Position numbers and translations under genes: made by a program. Under the pieces are notes generated by a model. It made no database searches. It saw only the letters and a list, made by a program, of their open reading frames with translations, and was not told the origin of the DNA. A stretch of 64,000 nt of DNA, taken from assembly GCF_000282315.2 (NCBI RefSeq), contig NZ_AKJN02000006.1:2232001-2296000 (forward strand), written 5' to 3'. The stretch's first letter is position 1, and each line of letters begins with the position of its first letter. The stretch is from Pseudomonas sp. GM41(2012). Its GTDB lineage: Bacteria; Pseudomonadota; Gammaproteobacteria; Pseudomonadales; Pseudomonadaceae. Below are positions 7,625 to 15,366 of this stretch, piece after piece.

Positions 7625-8163
7625 GCCTGTTCGCCGCTGATAAACCGGGCTCGAAACTGAGCCGTTTCTGGCACAAATGGCGCTTCCACATCAACGTTCT
7701 GTTGTTGCTGGTGCCGCTGGGGTTCATGCCCAAGTACTTCGCCGACGCTGCGCTGTTTCGCGGTGACACCGGCCTGGGTGAGCGGGAAATCGGCGAGGTC
7801 CAGGTAGGCCCCTGGAGCCTGCGCCTGGCCGAGTTGCGCAACGAAGCCCCGACCCTTGATGGTCCGGCCGGCTACATGAAGAGCTTCAATGCGGCGCTGT
7901 GCGACAGCTGCCGCGATCAGGTCAAGGCGACGTACCTGCGTATTGGCAAACCGCGCAGCCTGCGCGCTGCCGGGGTGATTTTCTTCGGCACGCCGTACCG
8001 CATGGGCGCGATGTTGCCGATCCCCGAGAAGACCAAAGCCGACGCCGAGCTGTGGATCACCATGGAAGGCTGGGATGGCGCCATGCATCAGGCCTCCGTC
8101 CCCCTGAGCCAGGCATCCCCGGCCACCCTCGCCTGGCTGAACCAACAAGGAGGCAAACCATGA
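7621..8163 (+). CDS. fpvH: FpvH, pyoverdine-iron release accessory protein
   Basis: A 180-residue protein with one N-terminal membrane helix (about residues 24-43, INVLLLLVPLGFMPKYF) and a periplasmic domain carrying a CDSC cysteine pair near residue 94. Gene order identifies it as FpvH, the partner of FpvG; in P. aeruginosa FpvH, FpvJ and FpvK assist iron release from pyoverdine. The CxxC-like pair may bind metal or take part in thiol chemistry, which is inference. It starts in an ATGA overlap with fpvG and ends in an ATGA overlap with fpvJ, so translation is coupled. Confidence 0.83.
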   Translation: MSLFAADKPGSKLSRFWHKWRFHINVLLLLVPLGFMPKYFADAALFRGDTGLGEREIGEVQVGPWSLRLAELRNEAPTLDGPAGYMKSFNAALCDSCRDQVKATYLRIGKPRSLRAAGVIFFGTPYRMGAMLPIPEKTKADAELWITMEGWDGAMHQASVPLSQASPATLAWLNQQGGKP

Positions 8164-8489
8164 TCAACGCTTTACGTCCTTTGAGCGCCGCGTTGCTGGT
8201 GCTCTGCGCCGGTTTCAGCGCCAGCGCCCTGGCCCACAACCCGATGTGCGAATGCAAAGCCATCGACGCCGAGCAGATCAAATGTACCGGCGGTTTCTCC
8301 GACGGCAGCGGCGCGCCGGGGGTGACCCTGGACGTGATCGGCTACGACGAAACCATCCTGGTGCCGGGCAAGCTCGGCGCCGATTCGAGCCTGACTTTCA
8401 AGAAGCCCGGCGCCGAGTTCTACGTGCTGTTCGATGCCGGCCCCGGCCACGTCGTCGAGATCGACCAAGCGGACATCGAAGCCCCATGA
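8160..8489 (+). CDS. fpvJ: FpvJ, small periplasmic cysteine-containing protein
   Basis: A 109-residue exported protein. The signal peptide runs to about residue 23 (...SASALA), followed by the mature start HNPMCECKAIDAEQIKCTGG with three cysteines and a His that could bind metal. It corresponds by order and features to FpvJ of the P. aeruginosa fpvGHJK group, which supports reductive iron release from pyoverdine. It overlaps both neighbours by 4 bp (ATGA). Its own biochemical role is not known. Confidence 0.8.
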   Translation: MINALRPLSAALLVLCAGFSASALAHNPMCECKAIDAEQIKCTGGFSDGSGAPGVTLDVIGYDETILVPGKLGADSSLTFKKPGAEFYVLFDAGPGHVVEIDQADIEAP

Positions 8490-9058
8490 GTACGCCAACC
8501 ACGCAAGTCGTCCGCCCGGCCGGTGCCGGCCACGAAACCCTCTATGTGCTGTTGTTGTGCCTGATGATCCTCGCGGTTGCCGGTTCGGTAGTCGCCTGGC
8601 GCGGCGAGTCCCAGGCAGTCAGCAGCGTTGGCAGCCATCAACTGGATGCCCGCCGTGACTTGAGCGCGTCCGAGCAAGGCATCTACGCCGACCTGCGGGT
8701 GACGCTCGACGAAATTCATCTGTTACGTCAGGAGCAACAGGCGCTACCCGCCCCCGCCACCCTCGCCGATGAGGGTTTTGCGCCGTTCGCCCAGGATGCC
8801 AGTTCCGTCAGCCGCGGCGCTCATGCCTGGCAATTGCTCGACGCCAAGGCTTACTTCGGCCAGAGCCAGACGCCCACCGTGGCGGGTTCGTTTCTGATGC
8901 GCTTGACCGCTGACGACGATGCACCGGACGTCTGGCTCAACCGTGGCAACGCCCTCGCTGCCCCGACAGACCTCACCGACGCCGCGCTGGAAAGCGCTGG
9001 CTGGCAGCAGATCGTCGCGCAATTCGATGCCGGCGTGACTCGCCAGCACCGGCACTGA
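8486..9058 (+). CDS. fpvK: FpvK, membrane-anchored pyoverdine-iron release protein
   Basis: A 190-residue protein with a single membrane helix at about residues 20-40 (LYVLLLCLMILAVAGSVVAW) and a periplasmic C-terminal domain. It is the fourth gene of fpvGHJK by order. It starts inside the end of fpvJ (ATGA overlap) and is followed 35 bp later by the periplasmic binding protein gene fpvC. It has no recognisable catalytic motif and its function is inferred from the operon. Confidence 0.8.
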   Translation: MSTPTTQVVRPAGAGHETLYVLLLCLMILAVAGSVVAWRGESQAVSSVGSHQLDARRDLSASEQGIYADLRVTLDEIHLLRQEQQALPAPATLADEGFAPFAQDASSVSRGAHAWQLLDAKAYFGQSQTPTVAGSFLMRLTADDDAPDVWLNRGNALAAPTDLTDAALESAGWQQIVAQFDAGVTRQHRH

Positions 9059-9093
9059 ACCCTCGCCTTCACCCGAGAGAAGATCGCTTTCCC

Positions 9094-10020
9094 ATGCCTA
9101 TTTCATCTCAACGTTCTTTCTTGCGCCTGATGTTGGTCGGCTTACTGGCTTGCCTGCTGACCCCGCTGGCCAGTGCCGACGAGGCCAAGCGCCTGCGCAT
9201 CGGCATCACCCTGCACCCTTATTACAGCTACGTGGCGAACATCGTCGGTGACAAGGCCGAGGTGGTGCCGCTGATTCCGGCCGGTTTCAACCCGCATGCC
9301 TACGAGCCGCGCGCCGAAGACATCAAGCGCATCAGCGGGCTGGACGTGGTCGTGCTCAACGGTGTCGGTCATGACGACTTCGCCGACCGCATGATCGCCG
9401 CCAGCGAAACCCCGAACATCCCGGTGATCGAAGCCAACGAAAACGTGCCGCTGTTGGCCGCCACCGGCGTTGCCGCTCGCGGCGCCGGCAAGGTCGTAAA
9501 CCCGCACACTTTCCTGTCGATCAGCGCCTCGATTGCCCAGGTCAACAACATCGCCCGGGAACTGGGCAAGCTCGACCCGGCCAACGCCAAGACCTACACC
9601 CAGAACGCCCGCGCCTACGGCAAACGCCTGCGGCAGATGCGCGCCGACGCCCTGGCGAAACTGACCCAGGCACCGAACGCCGAACTGCGAGTGGCCACGG
9701 TTCACGCGGCTTACGATTATTTGCTGCGCGAATTCGGCCTGGAAGTGACGGCCGTGGTCGAACCGGCGCACGGTATCGAACCAAGCCCGAGCCAGTTGAA
9801 AAAGACCATCGATCAACTGCGTGAACTGGACGTGAAAGTGATCTTCTCGGAGATGGATTTCCCGTCCACCTACGTCGAGACCATCCAGCGTGAATCCGGG
9901 GTGAAGCTGTACCCGCTGTCGCACATTTCCTATGGCGAATACACCGCCGACAAGTACGAAAAGGAAATGACCGGCAACCTCAACACGGTGGTTCGGGCGA
10001 TTCAGGAGTCTGGTAAATGA
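9094..10020 (+). CDS. fpvC: FpvC, periplasmic metal/pyoverdine-binding protein (ZnuA-like cluster A-I)
   Basis: A 308-residue solute-binding protein of the cluster A-I metal-binding family. A signal peptide ends near residue 28 (TPLASA). Likely metal ligands are His in GFNPHAYEPR and NPHTFLS, His in TVHAAYDYLLREFG, and an acidic residue near FSEMDFPSTYVE. In P. aeruginosa FpvC works with FpvF and the FpvDE transporter to take iron from the periplasm after its release from pyoverdine. It overlaps fpvD by ATGA. Confidence 0.87.
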   Translation: MPISSQRSFLRLMLVGLLACLLTPLASADEAKRLRIGITLHPYYSYVANIVGDKAEVVPLIPAGFNPHAYEPRAEDIKRISGLDVVVLNGVGHDDFADRMIAASETPNIPVIEANENVPLLAATGVAARGAGKVVNPHTFLSISASIAQVNNIARELGKLDPANAKTYTQNARAYGKRLRQMRADALAKLTQAPNAELRVATVHAAYDYLLREFGLEVTAVVEPAHGIEPSPSQLKKTIDQLRELDVKVIFSEMDFPSTYVETIQRESGVKLYPLSHISYGEYTADKYEKEMTGNLNTVVRAIQESGK

Positions 10021-10895
10021 CGGCTAAAGAAACCATCACCGCACAAAACCCCGGCCCGATCGACCCCGAATCCCCTGTGGGAGCGACGGTGCGACGATTC
10101 GACCTGCTCGCGAAGAGGGAGTGTCAATCGACATCTATGTTGACTGCCCCACCGCAATCGCGAGCAGGCTCACTCCCACAGGTTTCGGGGCCGGCGCTGG
10201 ATTTTGCGGAGGTCAGCCTGACGCTGGGTCGCACGACGATCCTCGACAACGTCACTTTTCAGGTTCAGCCCGGCAGTGTGCATGCGCTGGTCGGCCCCAA
10301 CGGTGGCGGCAAGAGTTCGCTGATCAAGACCTTGCTCGGGCAGATGCCGCATCAGGGGCGCTTGAGTCTGCAATGGCCCGGCACACCGGGAACCATCGGT
10401 TACGTGCCCCAAGCCCTGGAGTTCGATCGGGGTTTGCCGATGACCGTCGACGATTTCATGGCCGCGATGTGCCAGCGGCGCCCGGCATTCCTCGGCTTGA
10501 GCAAGCACTACGCCGCCGCTATTGGCGAAGCCCTGGAACGGGTCGGCATGCAGGACAAACGCAAGCGGCGCATGGGGGCGTTGTCCGGCGGTGAGCGTCA
10601 GCGTGTGTTGCTGGCTCAAGGGTTGATTCCGGCGCCGCAATTGTTGGTGTTGGATGAACCGATGTCGGCGCTCGACGAGGCCGGCATTCAGGTATTCGAA
10701 CGGCTGCTCGGCGACTGGCGCCAGAGCGGCATCACCGTGCTGTGGATCGAGCATGATCTGGAAGCCGTGGGTCGTCTGGCGGATCGGGTCACCGGGCTCA
10801 ATCGCCGGGTGTTGTTCGATGCCACTCCGAAACAGGCGCTGACCCCGGAACGCCTGCTGAGCCTGTTCTCGACCCATCCTCGGAGCGCTGCCTGA
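10017..10895 (+). CDS. fpvD: FpvD, ABC transporter ATP-binding protein with REP-derived N-terminal extension
   Basis: A 292-residue ATPase of the FpvCDEF iron transporter. Walker A is VGPNGGGKSS (about residue 94), the signature LSGGERQRV (about 189), Walker B LLVLDEPMSA (about 211) and the switch His WIEHD. The ABC domain proper starts only near residue 61 (ALDFAEVSLTLG). About 36 of the preceding codons are encoded by a REP inverted pair (10074-10182) that stays open in frame. The ATGA overlap with fpvC favours translation from 10017. Initiation could instead move to an ATG at 10137 within the REP sequence. Confidence 0.88.
   Translation: MTAKETITAQNPGPIDPESPVGATVRRFDLLAKRECQSTSMLTAPPQSRAGSLPQVSGPALDFAEVSLTLGRTTILDNVTFQVQPGSVHALVGPNGGGKSSLIKTLLGQMPHQGRLSLQWPGTPGTIGYVPQALEFDRGLPMTVDDFMAAMCQRRPAFLGLSKHYAAAIGEALERVGMQDKRKRRMGALSGGERQRVLLAQGLIPAPQLLVLDEPMSALDEAGIQVFERLLGDWRQSGITVLWIEHDLEAVGRLADRVTGLNRRVLFDATPKQALTPERLLSLFSTHPRSAA
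10074..10182. repeat. REP inverted pair inside the fpvD coding sequence
   Basis: CCTGTGGGAGCGACGG...CTGCTCGCGAAG faces CAATCGCGAGCAGGCTCACTCCCACAGG. This is the GTGGGAGCGAGCCTGCTCGCGA class also seen at 37089-37190. The left arm has diverged more than the right. It is translated as part of the fpvD N-terminus. Confidence 0.9.
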
Positions 10896-11794
10896 TGAGT
10901 TATGAAGCCTTTCGTTTGATGGTCCAGGGTTGGGCCTCGTCGGGTTATCTGCCCGAGGCGCTGGCCTATGGATTTGTGGTCAACGCGTTGCTCGCCGGCT
11001 TGCTGATCGGCCCGGTGCTGGGCGGTTTGGGTACGTTGGTGGTGGTCAAGCGCTTCGCGTTTTTCTCCGAAGCGGTGGGCCACGCGGCGCTGACCGGCGT
11101 GGCCATCGGCATTCTGCTGGGCGAACCGTACACCGGGCCTTACGGCAGCCTGTTCGGCTACTGCTTGTTGTTTGGCATCTTGCTGAACTATCTGCGTAAC
11201 CGCACAGGTCTGGCGCCGGATACCTTGATCGGTGTGTTTCTGTCGGTGTCGTTGGCGCTGGGTGCCAGTCTGCTGCTGATTCTGGCGGGCAAGATCAACG
11301 TGCACATCCTCGAAAACGTGTTGTTCGGTTCGGTGTTGACCGTAAACGGCAATGACCTGCTGGTGTTGGCCATCGTAGGTTCACTGGTCATGGCGCTGGC
11401 CTTGCCGCTGTACAACCGCATCATGCTGGCCAGTTTCAATCCGCAACTGGCGGCGGTCCGTGGCGTGGCAGTGAAGACCCTGGATTATCTGTTTGTGATT
11501 CTGGTGACCCTGATCACCGTGGCGGCGGTGAAAGTCATCGGCGCGATTCTGGTTGGTGCCCTGCTGGTGATTCCGGCGGCAGCTGCACGATTGCTGAGTC
11601 AGTCGCTGAAGGGCTTCTTCTGGTGTTCGGTGCTGATCGCTACGGTCAGCACGCTGTGCGGGATTCTCGCGCCGATTGTCTTCGACCTGCCTATCCCGTC
11701 CGGCGCCGCGATCATTCTGGTGGCCGGTATCGCCTTCGCTCTCGCCGCCATTGCGCGTGGCGTTGTCCCCAGTCTGAAAGGGAATCTCGGATAA
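10895..11794 (+). CDS. fpvE: FpvE, metal ABC transporter permease
   Basis: A 299-residue ZnuB/ABC-3 family permease with about eight membrane segments, for example VNALLAGLLIGPVLGGLGTL, LIGVFLSVSLALGASLLLIL and VIGAILVGALLVIPAAAARL. It pairs with the FpvD ATPase and the FpvC/FpvF binding proteins to bring siderophore-released iron into the cytoplasm. The start overlaps the fpvD stop by one base (TGATG) and its stop directly abuts the fpvF ATG, so the genes form a tight translational unit. Confidence 0.9.
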   Translation: MSYEAFRLMVQGWASSGYLPEALAYGFVVNALLAGLLIGPVLGGLGTLVVVKRFAFFSEAVGHAALTGVAIGILLGEPYTGPYGSLFGYCLLFGILLNYLRNRTGLAPDTLIGVFLSVSLALGASLLLILAGKINVHILENVLFGSVLTVNGNDLLVLAIVGSLVMALALPLYNRIMLASFNPQLAAVRGVAVKTLDYLFVILVTLITVAAVKVIGAILVGALLVIPAAAARLLSQSLKGFFWCSVLIATVSTLCGILAPIVFDLPIPSGAAIILVAGIAFALAAIARGVVPSLKGNLG

Positions 11795-12706
11795 ATGTCT
11801 TTTACTTTGCGTCAACTGACCCTGGCCGTAGCCCTGTGCGGGCTGGTCAACACAACCTTTGCAGCGGACAGCGCCAAACCGCTGCGCGTGCTGGCGTCCT
11901 TGCCGATCACTTATGGTCTGGGTGAAGTCTTGCTCAAAGGCACCGACGTCAACCTTGAACGTGCCGCGCCGGCGAACCTGCCCGGCAGCCGTCAGACCGC
12001 GTACTTCACAGGTCGTGGCGCTCCGGCGCTGGCCAAACTGGCGACCGACGCCGATGCGGTGATTGGTCTGCGTTCGCTGTGGGCGGATGATCCGCTTTAC
12101 CCGATCTCCCGGCGTAGCAACATCCGCATCGTCGAGGTCGACGCCGCCCGCCCGGTGGACGGCGCCTTGCCCGGCATCGCCGTGCAGCCTGGCAACAAGA
12201 TCGATGGATTAAGCAGTCAGCCGTGGTTTTCCAGCAACAACATGGGGCGGATGGCGGACGTCATGGCGGCGGACCTGGTGCGCCTGGCGCCCGAGGCCAA
12301 GCCGAAGATCGAGGCCAACCTGGCGGCGCTCAAACAGCGTTTGCTCAAGTTCAGCGCCGACAGCGAAGCGCGGCTGGCCAGTGCCGACAACCTCAGCGTG
12401 ATGAGCCTGAGCGATCACTTTGGCTATCTGATCGGCGGCCTCAATCTCGAGCTGATCAGCCTGGATGCGCGGCCGGATGCCGAGTGGACAGCTGAAGCGC
12501 TCAAGCAATTGGGTGTGACGCTGAAGGACAATGACGTGGCGGTGGTGTTGCACCATCGACAGCCGTCGGAGGCGGTGAAAGCGGTGATTGCCGAGGCAGG
12601 GAGTCGGTTGGTGGTGTTGAGTGTGGATGCGGCGGATCCGGTGGCCGAGCTGGAAGGGAATGTGGATTTGCTGATCAAGGGGTTGAGCGGCAAGCCATCG
12701 GCCTAA
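11795..12706 (+). CDS. fpvF: FpvF, second periplasmic metal-binding protein
   Basis: A 303-residue exported protein of the ZnuA-like family, with a signal peptide ending near residue 23 (VNTTFA). It is divergent from FpvC and lacks the His-rich sites in the same form; the mid region LSDHFGYLIGGLNLELISLD keeps one likely ligand (His in DHFGY). In P. aeruginosa FpvF binds pyoverdine or the pyoverdine-FpvC complex. It is the last gene of the operon and is followed by an inverted repeat and a terminator shared with the convergent MbtH gene. Confidence 0.85.
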   Translation: MSFTLRQLTLAVALCGLVNTTFAADSAKPLRVLASLPITYGLGEVLLKGTDVNLERAAPANLPGSRQTAYFTGRGAPALAKLATDADAVIGLRSLWADDPLYPISRRSNIRIVEVDAARPVDGALPGIAVQPGNKIDGLSSQPWFSSNNMGRMADVMAADLVRLAPEAKPKIEANLAALKQRLLKFSADSEARLASADNLSVMSLSDHFGYLIGGLNLELISLDARPDAEWTAEALKQLGVTLKDNDVAVVLHHRQPSEAVKAVIAEAGSRLVVLSVDAADPVAELEGNVDLLIKGLSGKPSA

Positions 12707-12707
12707 G

Positions 12708-12805
12708 ATCAAAAGATCGCAGCCTCGTTTCACTCGACAGCTCCTACAGGTTTTGTGGAGTCATCGTAGGAGCTGTCGAGTGAAACGAGGCTGCGATCTT
12801 TTGAT
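12708..12805. repeat. Long inverted repeat (TAGGAGCTGTCGAGTGAAACGA type REP pair)
   Basis: ATCAAAAGATCGCAGCCTCG is repeated in inverted form on the other side of a loop of about 25 bp, giving arms of about 37 bp. It belongs to a REP class different from the GCTCGCGA one and lies right after fpvF. Confidence 0.9.
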
Positions 12806-12821
12806 GTTCATCCCTAACAAA

Positions 12822-12856
12822 AAGCCCGCTGACCGATATCGGTTCAGCGGGCTTCT
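12822..12856. terminator. Bidirectional terminator between fpvF and the MbtH gene
   Basis: AAGCCCGCTGA...TCAGCGGGCTT forms a GC-rich stem flanked by A and T tracts on both sides. It therefore serves the convergent fpv operon and the leftward MbtH gene. Confidence 0.85.
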
Positions 12857-12871
12857 TTATGCGCGGTGACT

Positions 12872-13099
12872 TTAGTGAGCCACAGCCGCTTGTTCTTCCA
12901 TTTTCTGGCGCAGGCTCAGCGGACGCATGTCAGTCCAGGTTTCTTCAATGTAAGCCAGGCATTCCTTCTTCAATCCGCTCTTGCCCACGGTGCGCCAGCC
13001 TGCAGGCACGGCTTTGTAGTCGGGCCAGATCGAGTACTGCTCTTCGTGGTTGACTACGACCTGAAAGAGGATGTCCTCGCGGTCGAATACTGAAGTCAT
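12872..13099 (-). CDS. MbtH-like NRPS chaperone of pyoverdine synthesis
   Basis: A 75-residue MbtH-like protein that binds adenylation domains and helps them fold or activate amino acids. Family residues are present: [39 protein letters not shown]. The ATG at 13099 (MTSVFDRED) is chosen over one 33 bp upstream because it fits the family length. It lies downstream of pvdH on the same strand and has its own PvdS-type promoter at 13160-13183. The partner is expected to be PvdL and other pyoverdine synthetases outside the window. Confidence 0.93.
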   Translation of the reverse strand: MTSVFDREDILFQVVVNHEEQYSIWPDYKAVPAGWRTVGKSGLKKECLAYIEETWTDMRPLSLRQKMEEQAAVAH

Positions 13100-13159
13100 G
13101 GTGTTTCTCCATCGCTGTAGGGTGGGCTGCACTGCGTGCGCAGCCGTTATGTAGAAGGA

Positions 13160-13183
13160 ACGTTCCAGCTGCCGAAAAATTTA
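13160..13183 (-). promoter_or_regulatory. PvdS iron-starvation box of the MbtH gene
   Basis: Read leftward, TAAAT (13183-13179) and CGT (13162-13160) are separated by exactly 16 bases, matching the iron-starvation sigma consensus. The TAA of TAAAT is also the stop codon of pvdH. The site is about 60 bp before the MbtH start. Confidence 0.85.
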
Positions 13184-14593
13184 GAGGCTGGCGGTGGCAG
13201 CGGCCATGGCCCTGCCGAAAATCTCGGCTACCCGATCGATTTCCGCGGCAGTGATCACCAGCGGCGGCAGGAAACGCACCACGCCGCCATGACGGCCGCC
13301 CAGTTCAAGGATCAAACCGCGCTTGAGGCATTCACGCTGCACCAGCGGCGCCAGACGACCGAAAATCGGCGGATGACCCAGCGCATCCCGCTCGCCAGCC
13401 GGATCGACCAGTTCAACACCCAGCATCAAGCCGCGCCCCCGGATATCGCCCAGTTGCGGGAAGTCCCGTTGCAGGATGTGCAAGTGTTCACTCAGGCGTT
13501 CACCCATGGCGGCAGCGTGCTCGCAGACCTTGTGTTCGGTCAGGTAACGCATCACCGCAGAACCTGCGGCCATGGCCATTTGATTGCCACGGAAGGTTCC
13601 GGCATGGGCGCCCGGAAGCCAGGTGTCGAGCCAGTCGCGATAGACCACCACCGCCAGCGGCAAACTGCCGCCGATGGCTTTGGACATGACCACCACGTCC
13701 GGAATGATCCCGGCGTGTTCGAAGGCGAACATCTTGCCGGTGCGGGCAAAACCGCTCTGAATCTCGTCGACGATCAGCGCCACGCCGGCCTTTTCGGTAA
13801 TCCGCCGCAGACCGCGCAGCCAGTCGAGATCGGCCGGGATAACCCCGCCCTCGCCTTGCACCACTTCAACGATCACCGCTGCGGGTAATTGCACGCCGGC
13901 TTCTGGATCATTCAGCAAGTTGTCCAGGTAGTTGAGATTGACCTTCACACCTTGCGCGCCGCCGAGCCCGAACGGGCAGCGGTAATCGTAGGGATACGGC
14001 ATGAACTGCACGCCGCTGCTGAGCAAGGCGCCCAAGGGTTTCTTCGGCCCCAGGCTGCCCATCAGGCTCAGCGCGCCCTGGCTCATGCCGTGATAACCGC
14101 CCTGAAACGACAACACGGTGCTGCGTCCGGTGGCGGTGCGTACCAGTTTCAGCGCGGCTTCCACCGCGTCGGTGCCGGTCGGGCCGCAGAACTGGATCCG
14201 GGCTTCAGCGGCCAAAGCCGGCGGCAGCAGACCGAACAGGTCCTGGACGAATTGATCCTTGACCGGGGTCGTCAGGTCGAGGGTGTGCAGCGGCAGTTCA
14301 TCCGTCAGCACTTGCTGGATCGCTTTGATCACCACCGGATGGTTGTGCCCAAGGGCCAACGTCCCTGCGCCGGCCAGGCAGTCGATGAAACGGCGGCCTT
14401 CGACGTCTTCGACATAAATGCCCTTGGCACGTTTGAGGGCCAGGGGAATGCGTCGCGGATAGCTGCGGGCATTCGATTCCTGCTGATTTTGACGGGCCAG
14501 CAGTGGCGATTCGTTGAACTGATAAAGCGTCTCGGTCGGCGCCGGAGTGATCCGGGCCGACTGATCTTCCATAAGGCTGGTAGCGACTGACAT
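13181..14593 (-). CDS. pvdH: PvdH, L-2,4-diaminobutyrate:2-oxoglutarate aminotransferase
   Basis: A 470-residue class III PLP aminotransferase that converts aspartate semialdehyde to L-2,4-diaminobutyrate, a building block of the pyoverdine chromophore. The PLP lysine lies in VVMSKAIGGSLPLAVVV. Cofactor-contact motifs include CGPTGTDAVEAALKL, GGYHGMSQGALS and LIVDEIQSGFARTGKMF. The ATG at 14593 (MSVATSLMED) gives the length of P. aeruginosa PvdH; an upstream in-frame start would overlap its promoter. A perfect PvdS box lies at 14630-14653. The product is used by the third module of PvdL. Confidence 0.93.
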   Translation of the reverse strand: MSVATSLMEDQSARITPAPTETLYQFNESPLLARQNQQESNARSYPRRIPLALKRAKGIYVEDVEGRRFIDCLAGAGTLALGHNHPVVIKAIQQVLTDELPLHTLDLTTPVKDQFVQDLFGLLPPALAAEARIQFCGPTGTDAVEAALKLVRTATGRSTVLSFQGGYHGMSQGALSLMGSLGPKKPLGALLSSGVQFMPYPYDYRCPFGLGGAQGVKVNLNYLDNLLNDPEAGVQLPAAVIVEVVQGEGGVIPADLDWLRGLRRITEKAGVALIVDEIQSGFARTGKMFAFEHAGIIPDVVVMSKAIGGSLPLAVVVYRDWLDTWLPGAHAGTFRGNQMAMAAGSAVMRYLTEHKVCEHAAAMGERLSEHLHILQRDFPQLGDIRGRGLMLGVELVDPAGERDALGHPPIFGRLAPLVQRECLKRGLILELGGRHGGVVRFLPPLVITAAEIDRVAEIFGRAMAAATASL

Positions 14594-14629
14594 CTCTCGA
14601 CCCCTCAATAAGGTTTTCCTGTTGTGGAA

Positions 14630-14653
14630 ACGCATCAGGGCGCCGAGGATTTA
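14630..14653 (-). promoter_or_regulatory. PvdS iron-starvation box of pvdH
   Basis: Read leftward, TAAAT (14653-14649) and CGT (14632-14630) are 16 bases apart, a perfect match to the PvdS consensus, 37 bp upstream of the pvdH ATG. Confidence 0.87.
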
Positions 14654-14670
14654 GACCCTCGATCAGCTTT

Positions 14671-15156
14671 CTATGAAGGGGGTGTCAGCGCTTTGTGCAT
14701 GGGAATGGCGTGGAGCCCGGCTACGGCGAAGGTTTCAGCGCAAGGGTGGTAACCCAGATGACGGTAAAACGCTTCACTGGTGCGGGTGCTGTTAAGTCGT
14801 GCCTGGCGCAAACCCTGATCGGTCAACCAGCCTTCGAGGTCATGCACCAGCGCTTGCCCGGCCCCGCGACGAAACCATTCCGGTTGCACGTAACAAAACG
14901 CAACTTTGCCGCTGATCGCAGCCATCGCAACGCCGACCGGTTTGTCCTGCAACAGGGCGATGTTCAGGTACAACCGCTCGTCGGTCAGCCAGGGCTGCAC
15001 GTGCTCGATGGTCTTGTTGTGGGTCCAGGTGGCGACGGTGAGCGGATCGTTGCGATGGTCGAGCGCGCAACCCACGCGGATGGATCGCTCGACGATCCGG
15101 CTGATGATGCCGGCGTCGGCGGGGGTTGCCTTGCAAATGTGTAGGGGGGCATCCAT
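14671..15156 (-). CDS. GNAT-family N-acetyltransferase
   Basis: A 161-residue single-domain GNAT protein. The N-terminal region (LHICKATPADAGIISRIVER) is followed by the acetyl-CoA loop in FRRGAGQALVHDLEGWL and a C-terminal segment EAFYRHLGYHPCAETF. The acceptor is not predictable. It lies between the pvdH promoter and the DsbS/DsbR two-component genes, on the same strand as pvdH, but pvdH has its own promoter. No PvdS box lies in front of this gene, so a role in pyoverdine synthesis is not supported. Confidence 0.8.
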   Translation of the reverse strand: MDAPLHICKATPADAGIISRIVERSIRVGCALDHRNDPLTVATWTHNKTIEHVQPWLTDERLYLNIALLQDKPVGVAMAAISGKVAFCYVQPEWFRRGAGQALVHDLEGWLTDQGLRQARLNSTRTSEAFYRHLGYHPCAETFAVAGLHAIPMHKALTPPS

Positions 15157-15260
15157 GGCGCTGTTACCTCAATCCATTGAGAGAAAGCTGCTGCCGGGGA
15201 CGATAGCGCTGCGGGGAGCGGGTGGCTAATGGGGAGACGTTACATTAGATGTGCATCGCC

Positions 15261-15364
15261 GATCCTTGTAGGAGCTGAGCTTGCTCGCGATGGCGTCCGT
15301 ACAGTCAACATCACCGTTGAATGTACGGACGCCATCGCGAGCAAGCTCAGCTCCTACAGGGATC
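15261..15364. repeat. REP inverted pair with very long stem
   Basis: GATCCTTGTAGGAGCTGAGC is repeated inverted as GCTCAGCTCCTACAGGGATC. With the inner arms (GCTCGCGATGGCGTCCGTAC) the stem reaches about 40 bp around a loop of about 20 bp. It lies between the GNAT gene and the end of the histidine kinase gene. Confidence 0.92.
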
Positions 15365-15366
15365 TA

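Noticed and set aside
14671..15156. GNAT protein as a pyoverdine-modifying enzyme
   Set aside because: No siderophore-acetyltransferase motifs and no PvdS promoter of its own.
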